Shown here one piece after another: positions 47,474 through 60,100 of a stretch of 64,000 nt of DNA. The notes under the pieces are model-generated. The model saw only the letters and a list, made by a program, of their open reading frames with translations, was not told where the DNA came from and ran no database searches. How positions within the stretch are numbered: the first letter of the stretch is position 1; the number at the start of each line of letters is the position of its first letter. The stretch is taken from positions 62,001 to 126,000 of the forward strand of contig VZSF01007300.1 in assembly GCA_013398295.1 (NCBI GenBank). The letters run 5' to 3'. The stretch comes from Chionis minor. Lineage: Eukaryota; Chordata; Aves; Charadriiformes; Chionididae. Position numbers and translations under genes: made by a program.

Positions 47474-48280
47474 CCTCTGGAGAGTTGGGCAGAGAGAAAC
47501 ATTATGAAATTCAACCAAGGCAAGTGCAGGGTCCTGCGCTGGGGGAGGAATAACCCCATGCACCAGTACAGGCTGGGGGCTGACCTGCTGCAAAGCAGTT
47601 CTTTGGAAAGGGGCCTGGGAGTCCTGGTGGACAACAGGATGACCATGAGCCAGCAATGTGCCCTTGTGGCCAAGAAGGCCAATGGCATGCTGGGGTGCAT
47701 CAAGAGGAGTGTGGCAAGCAGGTAGGTCGAGGGAGCTCATCCTCCCCCTCTACTCTGCCCTGGTGAGACCACAACTCGAGTACTGTGTCCAGTTCTGGGC
47801 TCCCCAGTTCAAGAAGGACAGGGAACTGCTGGAGAGGGTACAGCGAAGGGCCACAAAGATGATGAGGGGTCTGGAGCATCTTTCTTATTAGGAAAGGCTG
47901 AGGGATTTGGGTCTTTTTAGTCTGGAGAAGAGAAGACTAAGGGGGGATCTTACCAATGCTTATATAAATACTTCAAGGGAGGGTGCCGGGAGGAGGGGGC
48001 CAGTCTTTTTTCAGTGTTGCCCGGTGATAGGAAAAGAGGTAACGGGCACAAACTTGAACACAGGAAGTTCCATCTGAACACATGGAGGAACTTGCAGGGT
48101 GGCAGAGCAGTGGAACAGGCTGTCCAGGGAGGTGGTGGAGTCTCTGACTCTGGAGACATTGCAAACCTGCCTGGACGCCAGCCTGCTGTAGGTGGACCTG
48201 CTCTGGCAGGGGGGGTTGGACCACATGATCTCCAGAGGTCCCTTCCAACCCCTAACATTCTGTGATTCTATGACTTGGTG
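47474..48280 (+). mobile_element. CR1 LINE, 5'-truncated, copy 2
   Basis: Starts at CTCTGGAGAGTTGGGCAGAG and runs to the 3' end CCTTCCAACCCCTAACATTC, TGTGATTCTATG. Against copy 1 (39856-40661) I count roughly a dozen substitutions plus a few short indels over about 800 bp. The first 470 bp align at a constant offset of 7620. It encodes only the C-terminal part of ORF2 and is not functional. Confidence 0.93.
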
Positions 48281-51200
48281 AAATATGGGAATAAGGCAGG
48301 CGTTTGTGGGGTAGCATTCAAAGAACGGGCTTAAAATATAAAATAAGCATGATGCTTGTCCTATGCTGCTGTTTCTGTAGCAAACCAGTCGACTGCTCTG
48401 GGAAACGCTGGGGAATGCAGTTAACATCCATTTTCACTGCATTGGTGTTCAGTCCTTCAGTGAGCACCTGCAAATGGAAAGCAGGTGTCTAGCAGAAGTA
48501 TAGTCCCAGAGCTTAAACAGTTTGCAATGTTTAAAAATATCAGTGAATAATATGATTCAGGCACATGAAAAAGTGAAATGGTAAATTGCTGCAATACAAG
48601 TAAAAACATGAAAGCATTTATTTTTGGGACAGTTTCCTAGTATGTGCTATGCCTAGTATGTGCTATTTTATAGCCCTGTTCTTTCCTTAGTAAAAACAAC
48701 CTGTAATTTTTTTACAATAACAATCATAACACATTGCAAGTTCTCGCTCCCTGCTGAAGCCTTCCTGATAGAAATAAAAGAAAAAGCATCAGCTCAAATT
48801 CTGCTTTGCCTTCCCACAAAACCCAGCGTGATCAGGTATTTCTAGTTGTGGGTAGGTACAGTCTAGCATTACATTACATTGTGATGGCTTTTTTGGTTTA
48901 ATGTAGAATAACTTTCACTTCCATTTCCATATTCAACAATAAAAGTCCAAGGGGCAAAAATCCAAAGTGGGGACGTGCTGGGAGTGGAAGAGACCCACGA
49001 TGAGTGGCCAGTGGTGGAGACAAGAGGGAGGTGGCAGGGAGTGAGCAGGGAGTTGGCAGAAGGAAAGGGGAGCGGGCAGAGCTTCTTTGGAAGGGCTAAG
49101 GAGAACTGCTGCCTCTCTTAGTCAAGGCGAAAAGTTTACCTATAAAAGGGACTGAAATAGAAAAGCAGAGGAACCCATGCAGAGAAGTGCCTTCAAGGGA
49201 AGGTATTGAGAGTTGTTGGACTGCTCTTTAGAGAGTAACCCTTGTCTGTCAGGTCATCGGTAACGTTGAGCAGATTTTACTGTCTAAATACAAGTGCTAA
49301 CACCAGGATTTAGATGACAGTTCATGTGAAATGGTGGGAGCCATCCACTGCCTGGAGAGAAAAGGTGAAAGGCTGTTTTAGTCCTCTTCATGGAAAGCCA
49401 CAGCATGCTAATTGAAACTCTCTCACAGAGCCATGGGAACAAGTTACAGAATATCTCTGCTGCTAATTGTGCGGTTAATATTGTGAAAAGGGATGTGCAA
49501 TAGATCTAATCAAAAGTAAAGGTGGGGGGAAAAAAAAAAGAGTGAAAAGGTGTGTACAATCAAGCATTACAACAGCAGGAGCCCAACCATGCTTGGTCTG
49601 AAAGGGAAGCTCAGGAAGATGACCTTGAGCAAATACGGGGGTCCTCACATAAATGCTTCCAAGACCCAATACGGCAATGCAGGTTAGTCTCCATATATCT
49701 GAGTCATTCTTTAGTAGAGTTAAACTAGTATCAATTAGGCAGTAAAAAGGAGAACCTGACTACTAAACTATACCTCAACCTGTCTGTCAAAGTTACTTGC
49801 CCGGTGATTTTAGTGGTGCTGCAAAATGGGCTGCTGGTGACAGGGGCTGCTGTGGTCGCTCAGCTTTACTCCCCTCCAGATTACCAAATGCAAAGTTAGA
49901 TGGAGCAAATTGCCCTTGACCAAAACATGCTGCTCTGCTCTTACTTAACTTTGCACTAAAACTGCTGGACTTCTGCAATCATCTGCTCGACTATGAACTT
50001 CCAGTAGCTAATTCAACGAAGGAGGAATGGTATTTCTGGCACTTACCCTCCTGCTGCAGCCTGCCTCCGCATGGTTCTGCACGCCTCTGTAGCTAGTCCC
50101 TCTCCACTGGAGCCAGGGAGCCCACCAGCACGTTGGTGGCAATTATAGACAGGCAAGAAGGGGGTGGGATTTCAACCACTGATGAAAGGGGGGAGCGTAA
50201 AACAAGGTGGCAGGGAAGGGGATTAGAGAGCCACGAAGGCAAAGGCAGTAGGCAAAAGGGGAGGCTGCTGGACTAGGGCTTTTCTTGGGGACAGAGGGTG
50301 CGAGGTTGGGGTCTCTCTGAGGACAGAGTGCTGTAAACATCTGTACGTCACACCCAGGGAAATAAGACAGATAGCAAAGGAGGTGAGGGAACAGGAGACA
50401 AATGCTGAACTGGGCACCAGCAGGAGTGTGCTGGAAAGCAGGGACAAGAATAAGGACAGTGAAGTGGCTGGTGGCTGCCGTTTCCCTTTGGCGCTTTCTC
50501 TCCACATAAGGCATATGTATCAGGGTGAGTATTTAGGAGAGGCAAAGCTTATTTCATCCTTAATTATGCTTACTTATGCAACACAAGTCTCTGGGCTTAT
50601 CAAGGAGCTGAGATACACAGTACTACTCAGTGTATTCAATCCATCAGGACTGCCATTTTCATACAGCAGTTTATACAGGTCAGAGCCCTTCTTATACCAC
50701 CCAATGTCCTGAAAATTTGTCATTAAATTGAATTAAGGGACAGCTCTTTCTCTGGTTCCTCTGATAAAGTGGTTTAAATCAGGTGAAAAAGGAAAGGCCC
50801 TTGAAAAAACAGGAGTCACACATGATAAACGAAAGAGGAACAAATCACAGGTCCCACTGTTACCTGTCTCAGAACTCTGATGGAAATGATGGAGCTTGTA
50901 ACAAAATCATGCTGTTAATAAAATGGGTTATGAGACTCGAGTGCTATATATCTGTGAATCAACAGCTGAAAACAAAGGGAACACGTTAGAGAATACCTTT
51001 AAAATCAAATTACGGTTCTGCCCATGTCAAGGCATCTCCATGAGGACTGCCATGATTCCGCAACCAGTTCCTCCTAAGAATGATTACTTTTACTTGGAAA
51101 GAAGGGCAAGATGGTGTTTGTAAAATATGCCCTGAGAAAGAATTCTGCAGTCCTGCGGTTGAGTAGCCGTTTTCCTCTACAGCAGCAATGCTGGATTTAA

Positions 51201-51970
51201 ACAGAAGAGGGCATTCATTACCAAGCATCTGAGTTTGCTAAGGGCTCCCCGTTTCTAGAAGGAAGGCATTTGAAAACGGTAATTTTTTTTTTTTTATGAT
51301 TAATAAAGGCTCATCATCCAAAAATAAATCTTCTCTAGACATCATGTACCAAGAGGAGTATAAATAATTACAAATTAAAACATGTCCAGTAAAAGGATGT
51401 TTGAGGTGCCCTTAAGCAACATTCTCCCAAATGCTGACAAAACCCCTGAAAAATCAGGAGGGTTTGAACAGTATGCTAATCTTTTCCATAGCCCGGCTTC
51501 TAAAACTCTTGTGAGCTGTTAAAGAGACTGCAACAGGAACAGCTGGATCAGAAGCTGAACCAAGACTGCTGAAACCGGAATGCTGCTCCCGACTGCCATT
51601 TGTGAGCTTGAGCAAGATATTCGGTGTGTCTGTGCCTCAGCTTCTTCTCTTAACAGTGGGGTGAAATGTTAACAAAATCCATACGCATGAAAATCACTGC
51701 ACGGTTGTACTTTATGCTGCAGGACACTGATATTAGGTTAAGATCACCAATATCAAAGCTAGACAGTCAGTATGAGCAGTGCTGTTCACGGATATTTGTA
51801 TATTTTTTTCCTTCTCAGAGATGATCTAATTTTTCAATGTGTACCAGGCTTTCTCGTGCTGTTCAGTGGACACACTGCTCTCTAGGAATTTGTAAAAGAC
51901 CTCAGATGAAGGTGTAAGTCCCCTGGTTATCAGGAAGCTCCCACTGCAACCTCCCAGTGCAGTCTGGAAA
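48281..51970. other. Intergenic region STON1-GTF2A1L, part 2
   Basis: No gene recognised. G/A-rich stretches at 48.96-49.08 and 50.15-50.45 kb; T/A runs near 49.53 and 51.28 kb. No complete repeat seen. Confidence 0.6.
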
Positions 51971-52120
51971 CAGAATCATAGAATCATTTTGGTTGGAAGA
52001 GACCTTTAAGATCACCAAATCCAACCATTAACCTAGCGCTGCCAAGCTACCACCACACCATGTCCCTCAGCACCACATCTACACGTCTTTTAAATACCGC
52101 TAGGGATGGCGACTCCCAGT
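51971..52120 (-). mobile_element. CR1 3'-end fragment (antisense)
   Basis: Begins AATCATAGAATCATTTTGG then TTGGAAGAGACCTTTAAGAT, followed by ACCATGTCCCTCAGCACCAC and CGTCTTTTAAATACCGCTAG. This is the reverse complement of a CR1 3' end of about 150 bp. Confidence 0.9.
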
Positions 52121-53172
52121 GTTTCCTTTCTCCCCAGTCATAGCTGGGTACCATCAGTAGGGTTAGTCGGCTGTCCCTTGCATGGCGGAGCTGACACATT
52201 CCCCTTGGAGATCATCTAAGGGAATGCCCACCGTGCCTTGTGCTGGTGGGATGTCCTATGTACATGCAAATACAGGGACACACCGTCAACCTGAAACGCA
52301 GGTGAAAAGCCTTTGCTCTGGTCTGCAAATTTTCATGTGGACAAAGCCAAAGTAAGATGACCACTATCAGAGACAGCTTGGTATCGAGCTCCCCAACCTC
52401 TCTTTTTCAAGTTAGGCACGCAACTTGTTCCCATTTCAAGGCATTTTGTAATCCCTAGACAGACAAAGGGTGGTAGAAAGCAGTGAACTCATTTATAAAC
52501 CCGCATTTCCACCTTTCCACAGCTGCTGTACAGTATGCTGGCAGATAGATGGCTCTGCATCAGGTTTATCTGTCTCAGGAATAAGCTGCATCCAGCTGCA
52601 GGATGCCCACCTGCGGGATCACCATCTGCAACCTGGAGGGTCCGGTGAGATCCTTCTGCAACTTCTTCCCACTGTCTCTGCTAACACCACAGGACTGAGC
52701 AGACAGGGGAAGAATAATGATGCTCTGTGCGCTATCCCAGGCAGTTTCAAATGAGCACTGCGCTTTAAAAAAGTGTTTTATTATTTAAATTATTCTTTAA
52801 GCAAAGCAGCGTGGCTCATCTTTTCCATGGGATGATGCAGGGCGTACAGAACAGCTGAATATGCAATTGCTGTTTAATTCAAGACCCAGACAGTGTCATT
52901 AAACATATTTTTTTGCAGAGCAAAATTACTTCAACGGCAAATTACATTTGTCTCACTCATGAAAATGCAACTTACAGTATTATTATGGATGTTGCTTCTT
53001 CTTTTGTTGTTGTAGGTGTTAGCCTAGCTATATAAAGGGTCTGTCAGAATTTTCATTAAAATCTTTTCATTTTTGAGGATGTGTAAGTCAGTCAGCCTTA
53101 AAAATCAAAAGCGTAATGGGCGAGTCTCCTCTTTGTGAGCCAGATAGCATTGTAACTATATAGCTACCTAAA
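52121..53172. other. Intergenic region, part 3
   Basis: About 1 kb of unique sequence between two CR1 fragments. I see no gene or repeat in it. Confidence 0.6.
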
Positions 53173-53521
53173 AATCATAGAATCATAGAATCACTTGGGT
53201 TGGAAGAGACCTTCAAGATCATCGAATCCAACCATAACCTACACTACCAAAACCACCACTAAACCATGTCCCTCAACACCATGTCGACCCGTCTTTTAAA
53301 TACCTCCAGGGATGGCGATTCCACCACCTCCCTGGGCAGCCTGTTCCAATGCCTCATAACCCTTTCAGTAAAGAAGTTTTTCCTAATATCCAACCTAACC
53401 CTCCCCTGGCACAACTGGAGGCCATTTCCTCTTGTTCTGTCGCTTGTTACTTGGGAGAAGAGACTGACCCCCACCTCGCTACAACCTCCTTTCAGGTAGT
53501 TGTAGAGAGTGATAAGGTCTG
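53173..53521 (-). mobile_element. CR1 3'-end fragment (antisense)
   Basis: Starts with the tandem AATCATAGAATCATAGAATC typical of a CR1 tail, then the reverse complement of the 3' ~350 bp. On the minus strand it encodes [32 protein letters not shown] and [20 protein letters not shown], the C-terminus of CR1 ORF2. This subfamily is different and older than the copies at 39.7 and 47.5 kb. Confidence 0.92.
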
Positions 53522-53640
53522 GGAAGAAATGGAAGACAGCAAAACGAAAGAAGGTAGAAAGGAGATAGAAAGGAGGTAGAAAGGAGGCAGAAAGGAAAAA
53601 GAAAGGAAAAAGGACAAAGAAAGGAAAAAGAGAAGACGAT
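53522..53640 (+). repeat. Purine-rich (AGAAAGGA)n-type repeat
   Basis: Imperfect tandem GGTAGAAAGGAG / GGAAAAAGAAA units directly abutting the CR1 fragment. Confidence 0.8.
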
Positions 53641-53929
53641 GTTTCTAGGTTCTCAGAATCATCAGGGTAACACTGATGCATGTATGGGCAGAAGGCCTAT
53701 AAAGACCAAAGCATGTATTCTCCTACATATATGACACTCATGCACATTTTTCCAGATGAGCAACTGCTAAATTGGTAAATGTCTGTATTAACATACGAAC
53801 AGGCGCTGCAAATGTAAGCAATAATTTGAGTAGTTGCGCCAGCCTGCTGCTACTTAACTGGTAACTTCGCCTATCTTCCCGTTTATGAGGTAACGATGGC
53901 TTCAGAGTTTATTAGGGCAAAATAACACG
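53641..53929. other. Spacer before the GTF2A1L CpG island
   Basis: About 290 bp of AT-rich sequence with no feature I recognise. Confidence 0.6.
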
Positions 53930-54026
53930 CTTTTGCAGCCGGCTGCCCTGGGTGGATGTTCGCCCTGCGACCGGGGCCAACCGCCACCTGGGAGGGCGCG
54001 GGCGAGGCCGGCGGCGGGCAGGCCGC

Positions 54027-54040
54027 GTCGCCATGGCAAC
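54027..54040 (+). promoter_or_regulatory. GTF2A1L: RFX X-box (GTCGCCATGGCAAC)
   Basis: Fits GTNRCC-N2-RGYAAC exactly and is one base from the fully palindromic GTTGCCATGGCAAC. It lies 43 bp before the start codon. RFX2/RFX factors drive meiotic and spermatid genes, and GTF2A1L is germ-cell-restricted in mammals, so the site is plausible in function. The palindrome CGCCTTAAGGCG follows at 54043-54054. Confidence 0.7.
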
Positions 54041-54082
54041 GGCGCCTTAAGGCGGGAGGCCGCGCTGATGGCGGGCGGCGCC

Positions 54083-54103
54083 ATGGCTCACGCTAACCCC
54101 GTG
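54083..54103 (+). CDS. GTF2A1L: GTF2A1L exon 1 (7 codons, MAHANPV)
   Basis: ATG in strong context (GCGCCATGG), seven codons, then GTG|GTGAGG. Human exon 1 encodes MACLNPV. An in-frame ATG at 54068 would add MAGGA but has C at -3. Confidence 0.88.
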
Positions 54104-57100
54104 GTGAGGGGCGGCGGCGGGTCCCGGTCCCCGTCCCCACCCCGCGGCGAGCAGCCGGGCTTGGGGGGCTGCGAACGGCCCGGCGGGGCCTGGCTGCCCC
54201 TCCGCGCCGGAGGGAGGGGATGGGGCCGGGCGAGGGTCGGGGAGGCGGCGGCCTTCCCCTCCGCTCCCCGGCCCGGCGTGAGGTGGTGCCGCCCCTCTTT
54301 CCCCCGGGGTTACCGGGAGGGTCCCTGGGAGCCGCCGGCTCTTCCCTGGCGCAGGAAGGCCCGGAGTGACTGGGAAAGGCGTTGTTTTGGTGGAGGGTCC
54401 GTTTAAAAAAAAAAAAAAAAAAGGCGTTCTGTGGGCAGAAGCGTCGCGTCAGGGTTTGGTGTGAGCCACTGGCTTGTGCCTCCGGGCTGCGGAGGGGCGC
54501 CGTGCAAGCCTAGTGCTGGCAGGGAGAAAGGGGTCGGCTTTTATTCCCCTCTGGGCTTCTCCTGCTGCTGCTTTTCCTTCCGTGAGGCTGGAGGTGGCCC
54601 TTCAGGTGACAGCGATCCCAGGGAAGCCCTGGAGAATTCGCTTCAAGGTGTGCTTTTGGCTTTGCGGGAATGGGGTGTTGATGGGCCCCTCTTGGCCACC
54701 TGGCTGTGTGCAGAGAAAATGGAGAGGGAAGGTTTTTTGCTCCCAGTTTCCAGTCTGGCTTTAGATAAGCTCTGCAGAGATGGCAAGATTTACCTTCTTT
54801 TGTGAAATGTCCTGCTTTTCTTAAGGTATAAAGTGAGTGCCTGTGGTTTTCTCTCTCCATGAAGAGTTTCTCTCTTGGTGGCACTGGATGTTCCCACCCA
54901 GATAGGGATGGGGTGATTCGGGCGAAGGAGTGCCAGGGTGCCAAGGGGTGACAGGGGAGTACAGCAGTGGCTGTGCTGTAACTGCTTTTCTCTAATTTGG
55001 AAGCATGTAGTACTTGGATTTTACAGTAGCTATGTACAGTTTTTATGTAGCATAATGTTTGTACTTGCTGTAAAACTCTACTTATTGCAATGTAGCATGG
55101 CAGTCCTAGGGAGAGGAACAGGCCTGTTGAACGATTTGAATTCGCTTTCTCTTTTGGATTAACAGTGAAAGCAAAGCATTTGATGTTTCAGCTCGTCAAC
55201 ATCTTTTAGTGTAGTGGTACAAGAGTCAAATTTTTTTCTTTCTTTCTTTTTTCTTAGTATCCTGAAATGTGCTGGGTAAATTCTTGGAGCTCTCTAATGT
55301 CCCATAAGAAAACATACACGAGTATGGTTATTTTAAAGTAGCGCTATGTTCTGCTGATAGCTTTTTTTCCAAAAAAGCAGTAACTTGTTACTTCTTAATA
55401 ACTTCTAGGTTTTTTTTAAAACAGAATTTTTGCCGTCTGCAGCTTAGAATAACTTTAGAGCAGTAAAATATTAATTTGATGTTAGAAAAATGTAAACTAG
55501 TATCCCAGAATCTTCTAAGATTTCCTAAAAATCTTAGCTTCATCTTTCACCTTGTGTAGGCTATACTGGTGGTAGTGGTAGTCAAGATTAACAAGCTTTA
55601 AATTGCTAGAAGTTTATTATCTTGCATTTGCATCTGAATGGATGAATCTTGAAGCTTATGTGTGTTTGTTGTCCAGGTCTGACTGGAGGATTAGGATGTC
55701 ATCACTGACACAGGCAGAAGAAGGAATAAAGCGTGTTGGAGTTCTGTTGTAATGCAGGATAAATGATATGTATTGATAACTATAGTGTTAAAATTTCCGT
55801 AGCTAAACTACTATACAGCATCATGCTATTACCACAAAGAAAACAGTCTGTTATTTTTTGCAAGTTACTTCATGCTTCTGATAGAGCTGGCACATCTCAT
55901 TTTCAGTAGCTTATATTGTTCATTGGCCTTTAAGTTATTTGTAATGACACTAGAATGATATTAAGCAGTGAATGTCAGTTTTAAACTGACATTTTAGACA
56001 TGCTTGTTTGGAAGTACAGCACAGCAATTGTTTTTGTAATGTTTCTAGGGTTTTCTTAAGCATTTCTGTAGACCACAGAAACCAGTATTTGAGGCTCGAA
56101 TCCAGTATTTTTCCAGGGATGTCTGTTCCCAGGGATGTCAGATTTCAAAGAGTGAGTGGACTTGTAGACCTTTGCACTTGACAGAGTATTCTGCTTAGTA
56201 CATTGATCTCTTCATGCTATTCAGTTTTGTAACAGTAGTTAATGCAATGAGACTAGACTTTGTGCTATAATTTCAAATGACTTGATGTTCTTCTTAACTT
56301 GAAAATATTTTGGGCGGGTTTTTTTTATAGCCTAAACTATACAAGTCTGTTATTGAAGATGTGATTGAAGGTGTGCGAGAACTCTTTGCAGAAGAGGGTG
56401 TAGAGGAACAGGTTCTGAAAGACTTGAAGCAGGTTTGTTGGGTTCCCCTGCATTAGTAGAAGTTGTGTGTTTCTTTTTCTTTTGAGGTGATGCACCTGTC
56501 TGTTTTTTGCCCTCCAAAACATGCAAACTTTTGCATTAACTTAAGAGTTTCGGGTGTTCTGTGAATGAGCTATTGGGCTGCTGGAAGTCAAAATTCAGTA
56601 GTGAATGTTACTGTGTTTGTTGGATAGAATCAGTCAATTCACTCCTGGAAAAACTAGGAATACCTGACTGTCATTTTAGATGTGGTTTGTTTTTAAAGCT
56701 GGTATCTGTTGACCTTAATAATAATCTTTCTGCAGCTTTGGGAAACCAAGGTGATGCAGTCAAAAGCAACAGAAGGCTTCTTCAGACATAGCCACCATTC
56801 TCCACAGTTTACCCTGCAGCTGCCACACAACTTTCACCGTGTTCTGCAGGCTTCAGCAGGTCAGATGTTGTTGAACACAACAGGTGCATTTTAAGAATAG
56901 CTCAATGATTCAAGAATCTTTTTGGAAGACTTGAAGGTGCTGCAATAATCTTGGTTTGTGATGCTTACGTATATATTTAGCACGATGGGGAACAGTAATT
57001 ATTTGAAAGCTGAATTTGACCAATAAAGGACAAATAAAACTTTGATAAACTAATCCATTTATGCCTATGTGGTCTTGATCTGCTGCTTATTTCCAGTAGC

Positions 57101-60100
57101 AAAACATGAAGAGAATTTTAGCCTTCTTGTCTGCAGTCCAGAAACGTAGCCCTTCAACTGCAAATTTACCAGTAGGGTTAAGCTTTCCCTTCCCCTATTA
57201 AGGTGTGGCATGTCTGTGCCATGCAGCTCTGTGATCATGTTGGTGTTTAATCTGGTTCTGTGCTTGTTAAAATGTAATCCCTTGCTCAAACAGAAGAGCA
57301 GGAGTTTTTTGGTTTGTCTTTCAGTTAGGCTTCCTAAAAGCAGTGTTCCTATTGCAGAGAAGTATTTGACTTTCACACAGACTCTGACACTGGGACCTGT
57401 TGTTCTCAATTAAGTCCAGCTGACTGCTGGGGGAATGTTTACTATATAGTAGAGTGTAATGCTCAGCTGAGGCTTCTCCCAGTGTGAGAGGCCATTAGGA
57501 CCTTTCCCCATAAAGGACAAAAAAGGAAAAAAAAAGATAATCTAACAAAAATATGTGTCATAGTACACTTCAGGGTTGCGCAGGCACTCTTCATCTGTCT
57601 TTCTACAATCTTCCTAGTTGAATGGACTGGTTTTGGAGACAGATGTTTTATTTATTCCATGTGGTTAAAGGAAATATACTTTTGGGTTTGTTTGCTATTG
57701 TAGGCTTTATATTTAATGAACTTTACCTTGTTAGTCTTAAGTTTGGAAGGGCAATATTAAGGCAAAAAAATCTGTTGAAGCCAGTGAAGTGGTTTTGTTT
57801 TATGTTTTGTTGTTGGGTTTGGGTTTTTCTTTTTTTTTTTTTTTTAAATGGGATTTGAATTGTCCTATGGCTGGAGATTTTCAAATAATTAGGACTACCT
57901 AAATTGTTTGCTGCTTGAAGCCTGGGAAAGTTTTCCCTTTGGCTTATCTGATCCTGCTGAAGTCAGTATGAGTGCTTTTGAAAATCCCACCCTACTGTTA
58001 GCATCACTGGATTTACTCTGGTGCAGAAAAATACTTGTGTGTTTTCCTCATGTTAACAAGGCAATACACTTTACATACATGATTTTGGTCGTGTTAAAAC
58101 GCTAGTATTGCACATCTGTCCTTCTAGTTGGTGTAATAAATCAAAAGGGCATGCTTAATTTTTACGGTGCAACTTAGATCAAGTAGTTAAATAGAAATAT
58201 TTTTGAAACAATCTCCAAGACCACCTTTTAGCAAAAGGTAATTTTTCTAAATTCAGGGTATAACCTCTGCCACCTGAGTACAGCATAAGCTTGAAGTAAA
58301 GTATAAAGGAAAGTATATTCAAGAGCCTCATCTACATGTGCTTACTTGTTTGTTTATCTAATGACCGTGAACTGAAGTTAGATTGCTTTATTTTCGGTAG
58401 TGTTTGCTGTAAGTTACTGAAAGATCCAAGAATTTAATGGTTTTTTTGTAAAGTGGCACTTTTTTTTTCCATATAGCTTCTTTAGTCATCCCAGCTGGCA
58501 GAGGTTTTCAGCATTTCGTGGCAGACCTGGTACGTAGCTGGAGTGGCATTTTATTTCAATTTTGATTATTCTGAATTCTAAGTGTTCAAATTTGTCAGTT
58601 ATTAATAGGCTTAAGGGGAAACAAGTATTAAGTATTTTCTATGTATCCATTTCCATGTAGCTTTAGGACAGCATTTAGGGACTGAAAAAGTGGCGCTTCT
58701 CATGACAGTTTCAGCTGTCCAGTATGGTATAGTAGGCAAGGGAGCAGGAGTCCTGCTGAGAGAGAATGAACAGCTGAAGAAACTCACTGTTACTTGTTAC
58801 TTCTAGCCTTTTTTTTTTTTTCTTCATGAAAACCATACAAAAATCAAGAGTCTGCAGAGGGAAAGCTTTAGCTGTACTGCTTCTGTTTGAGCAGTGAAAA
58901 AGGATGGGGATCTACCAGTTGATATTGCAAGCAGTGCTGCCAGAATGTGTTGGAAGACATAGCTGTGTGTATTTAGCCCATAGGATGGAAGTGTAGTGGA
59001 AATGCACATCTACACATCCTTTTTTTAAAATTATTTTTATTACTGGGTGTTAAAATAATGCATGGTTTGGAAATGCTAGCACTAGTGAAGCTGGGAGCAG
59101 TATTATCTGCAAGGGATAGAAATCATCCAGAAGATAATCAGTGTTTTTAGAGTTGATGGGTTCTGAACTCTGGGAATGGAAAAATTGTTTGGGGAGGGGC
59201 TATTAATTGTCAGATCTCGATTAATTTATTGAGTGCCTTCTGAGCCTCAGGCTCACTAGCTCGCCAAGCTGAAAGATAATATTGGGGAGATGTTTGTGTC
59301 GCATGCAAGTTTCCTGATTTAAAACTTGGATTTCCCTGGAACAGCTAGTTTGAAAGGGAGCTGTAGGTCCAACTCTTTGCTTTCCAGGAGAAAAAGAATG
59401 TGAAGTGACTTCATATGTCTGGGCAAGGAGTTTGTGCTGTTTGGAGTAATATGTAATCTTAGGTAAAAGTGGTACTAAGTGGGGGGGGAAAAAAGACTTT
59501 CTGGATGGTGTGTACTTTGGGGGACGGACGGATAGGAAAGTGTTCTCTTAACAGAAAGAGAATGGGATAACTGAAAAATAGGAAACTGTTAGGGCAAGTC
59601 ATTATCCTGTCAATACAGAATACTCTCTGTATCTGTCTAAATTTCAAAAGTCTGAAGCAACTCTTCAGTAGAGATGCTCACAAAAAGGCCCTCATTCATG
59701 TTTCATCTGGATACGTTAGTGTGACTTTTAGAGCCCTAGGAGATAAAGTACGCGCTATTTCTTCATAAAGCTCTTGTGTCTCTAGGGTGCTTCACGAGCG
59801 GGTGCAACTCTTACTCTCCCTTCGGGTATTGCGTATCCTATACATGTACCAGCTGGAGTGACGCTACAGACAGCAGCTGGTAAGATTAAAGAGGAGATGT
59901 AAAATGTTACACTGCGTTGATTGTATTGAAAGATGGTCCCCAGCACTGTAGATAAACCAAATGTGAAGTATAGGTGGGTAGAGCCAGTTGTCCTCTTCTT
60001 CCTGTGTAGTTTGTGTTTGTAATTGCTGCACAGGGGAAGTAATTACATTGAGTAGTTAAGTGTCAGTTGTGTACACCTGCAAGATCAGTTAACCTGGGCT

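Larger units (their letters stand above)
53930..54380 (+). promoter_or_regulatory. GTF2A1L: GTF2A1L CpG-island promoter
   Basis: About 450 bp of very high G+C with dense CpG starts abruptly near 53936 and covers the first exon. No TATA box at a sensible distance. An RFX X-box and a 12-bp palindrome lie just before the start codon. A divergent promoter is possible, but no minus-strand gene is seen upstream. Confidence 0.75.

Noticed and set aside
53933..54406. 157-codon frame in the GTF2A1L CpG island
   Set aside because: GC-driven absence of stops; it overlaps exon 1 in another frame and continues into the intron.
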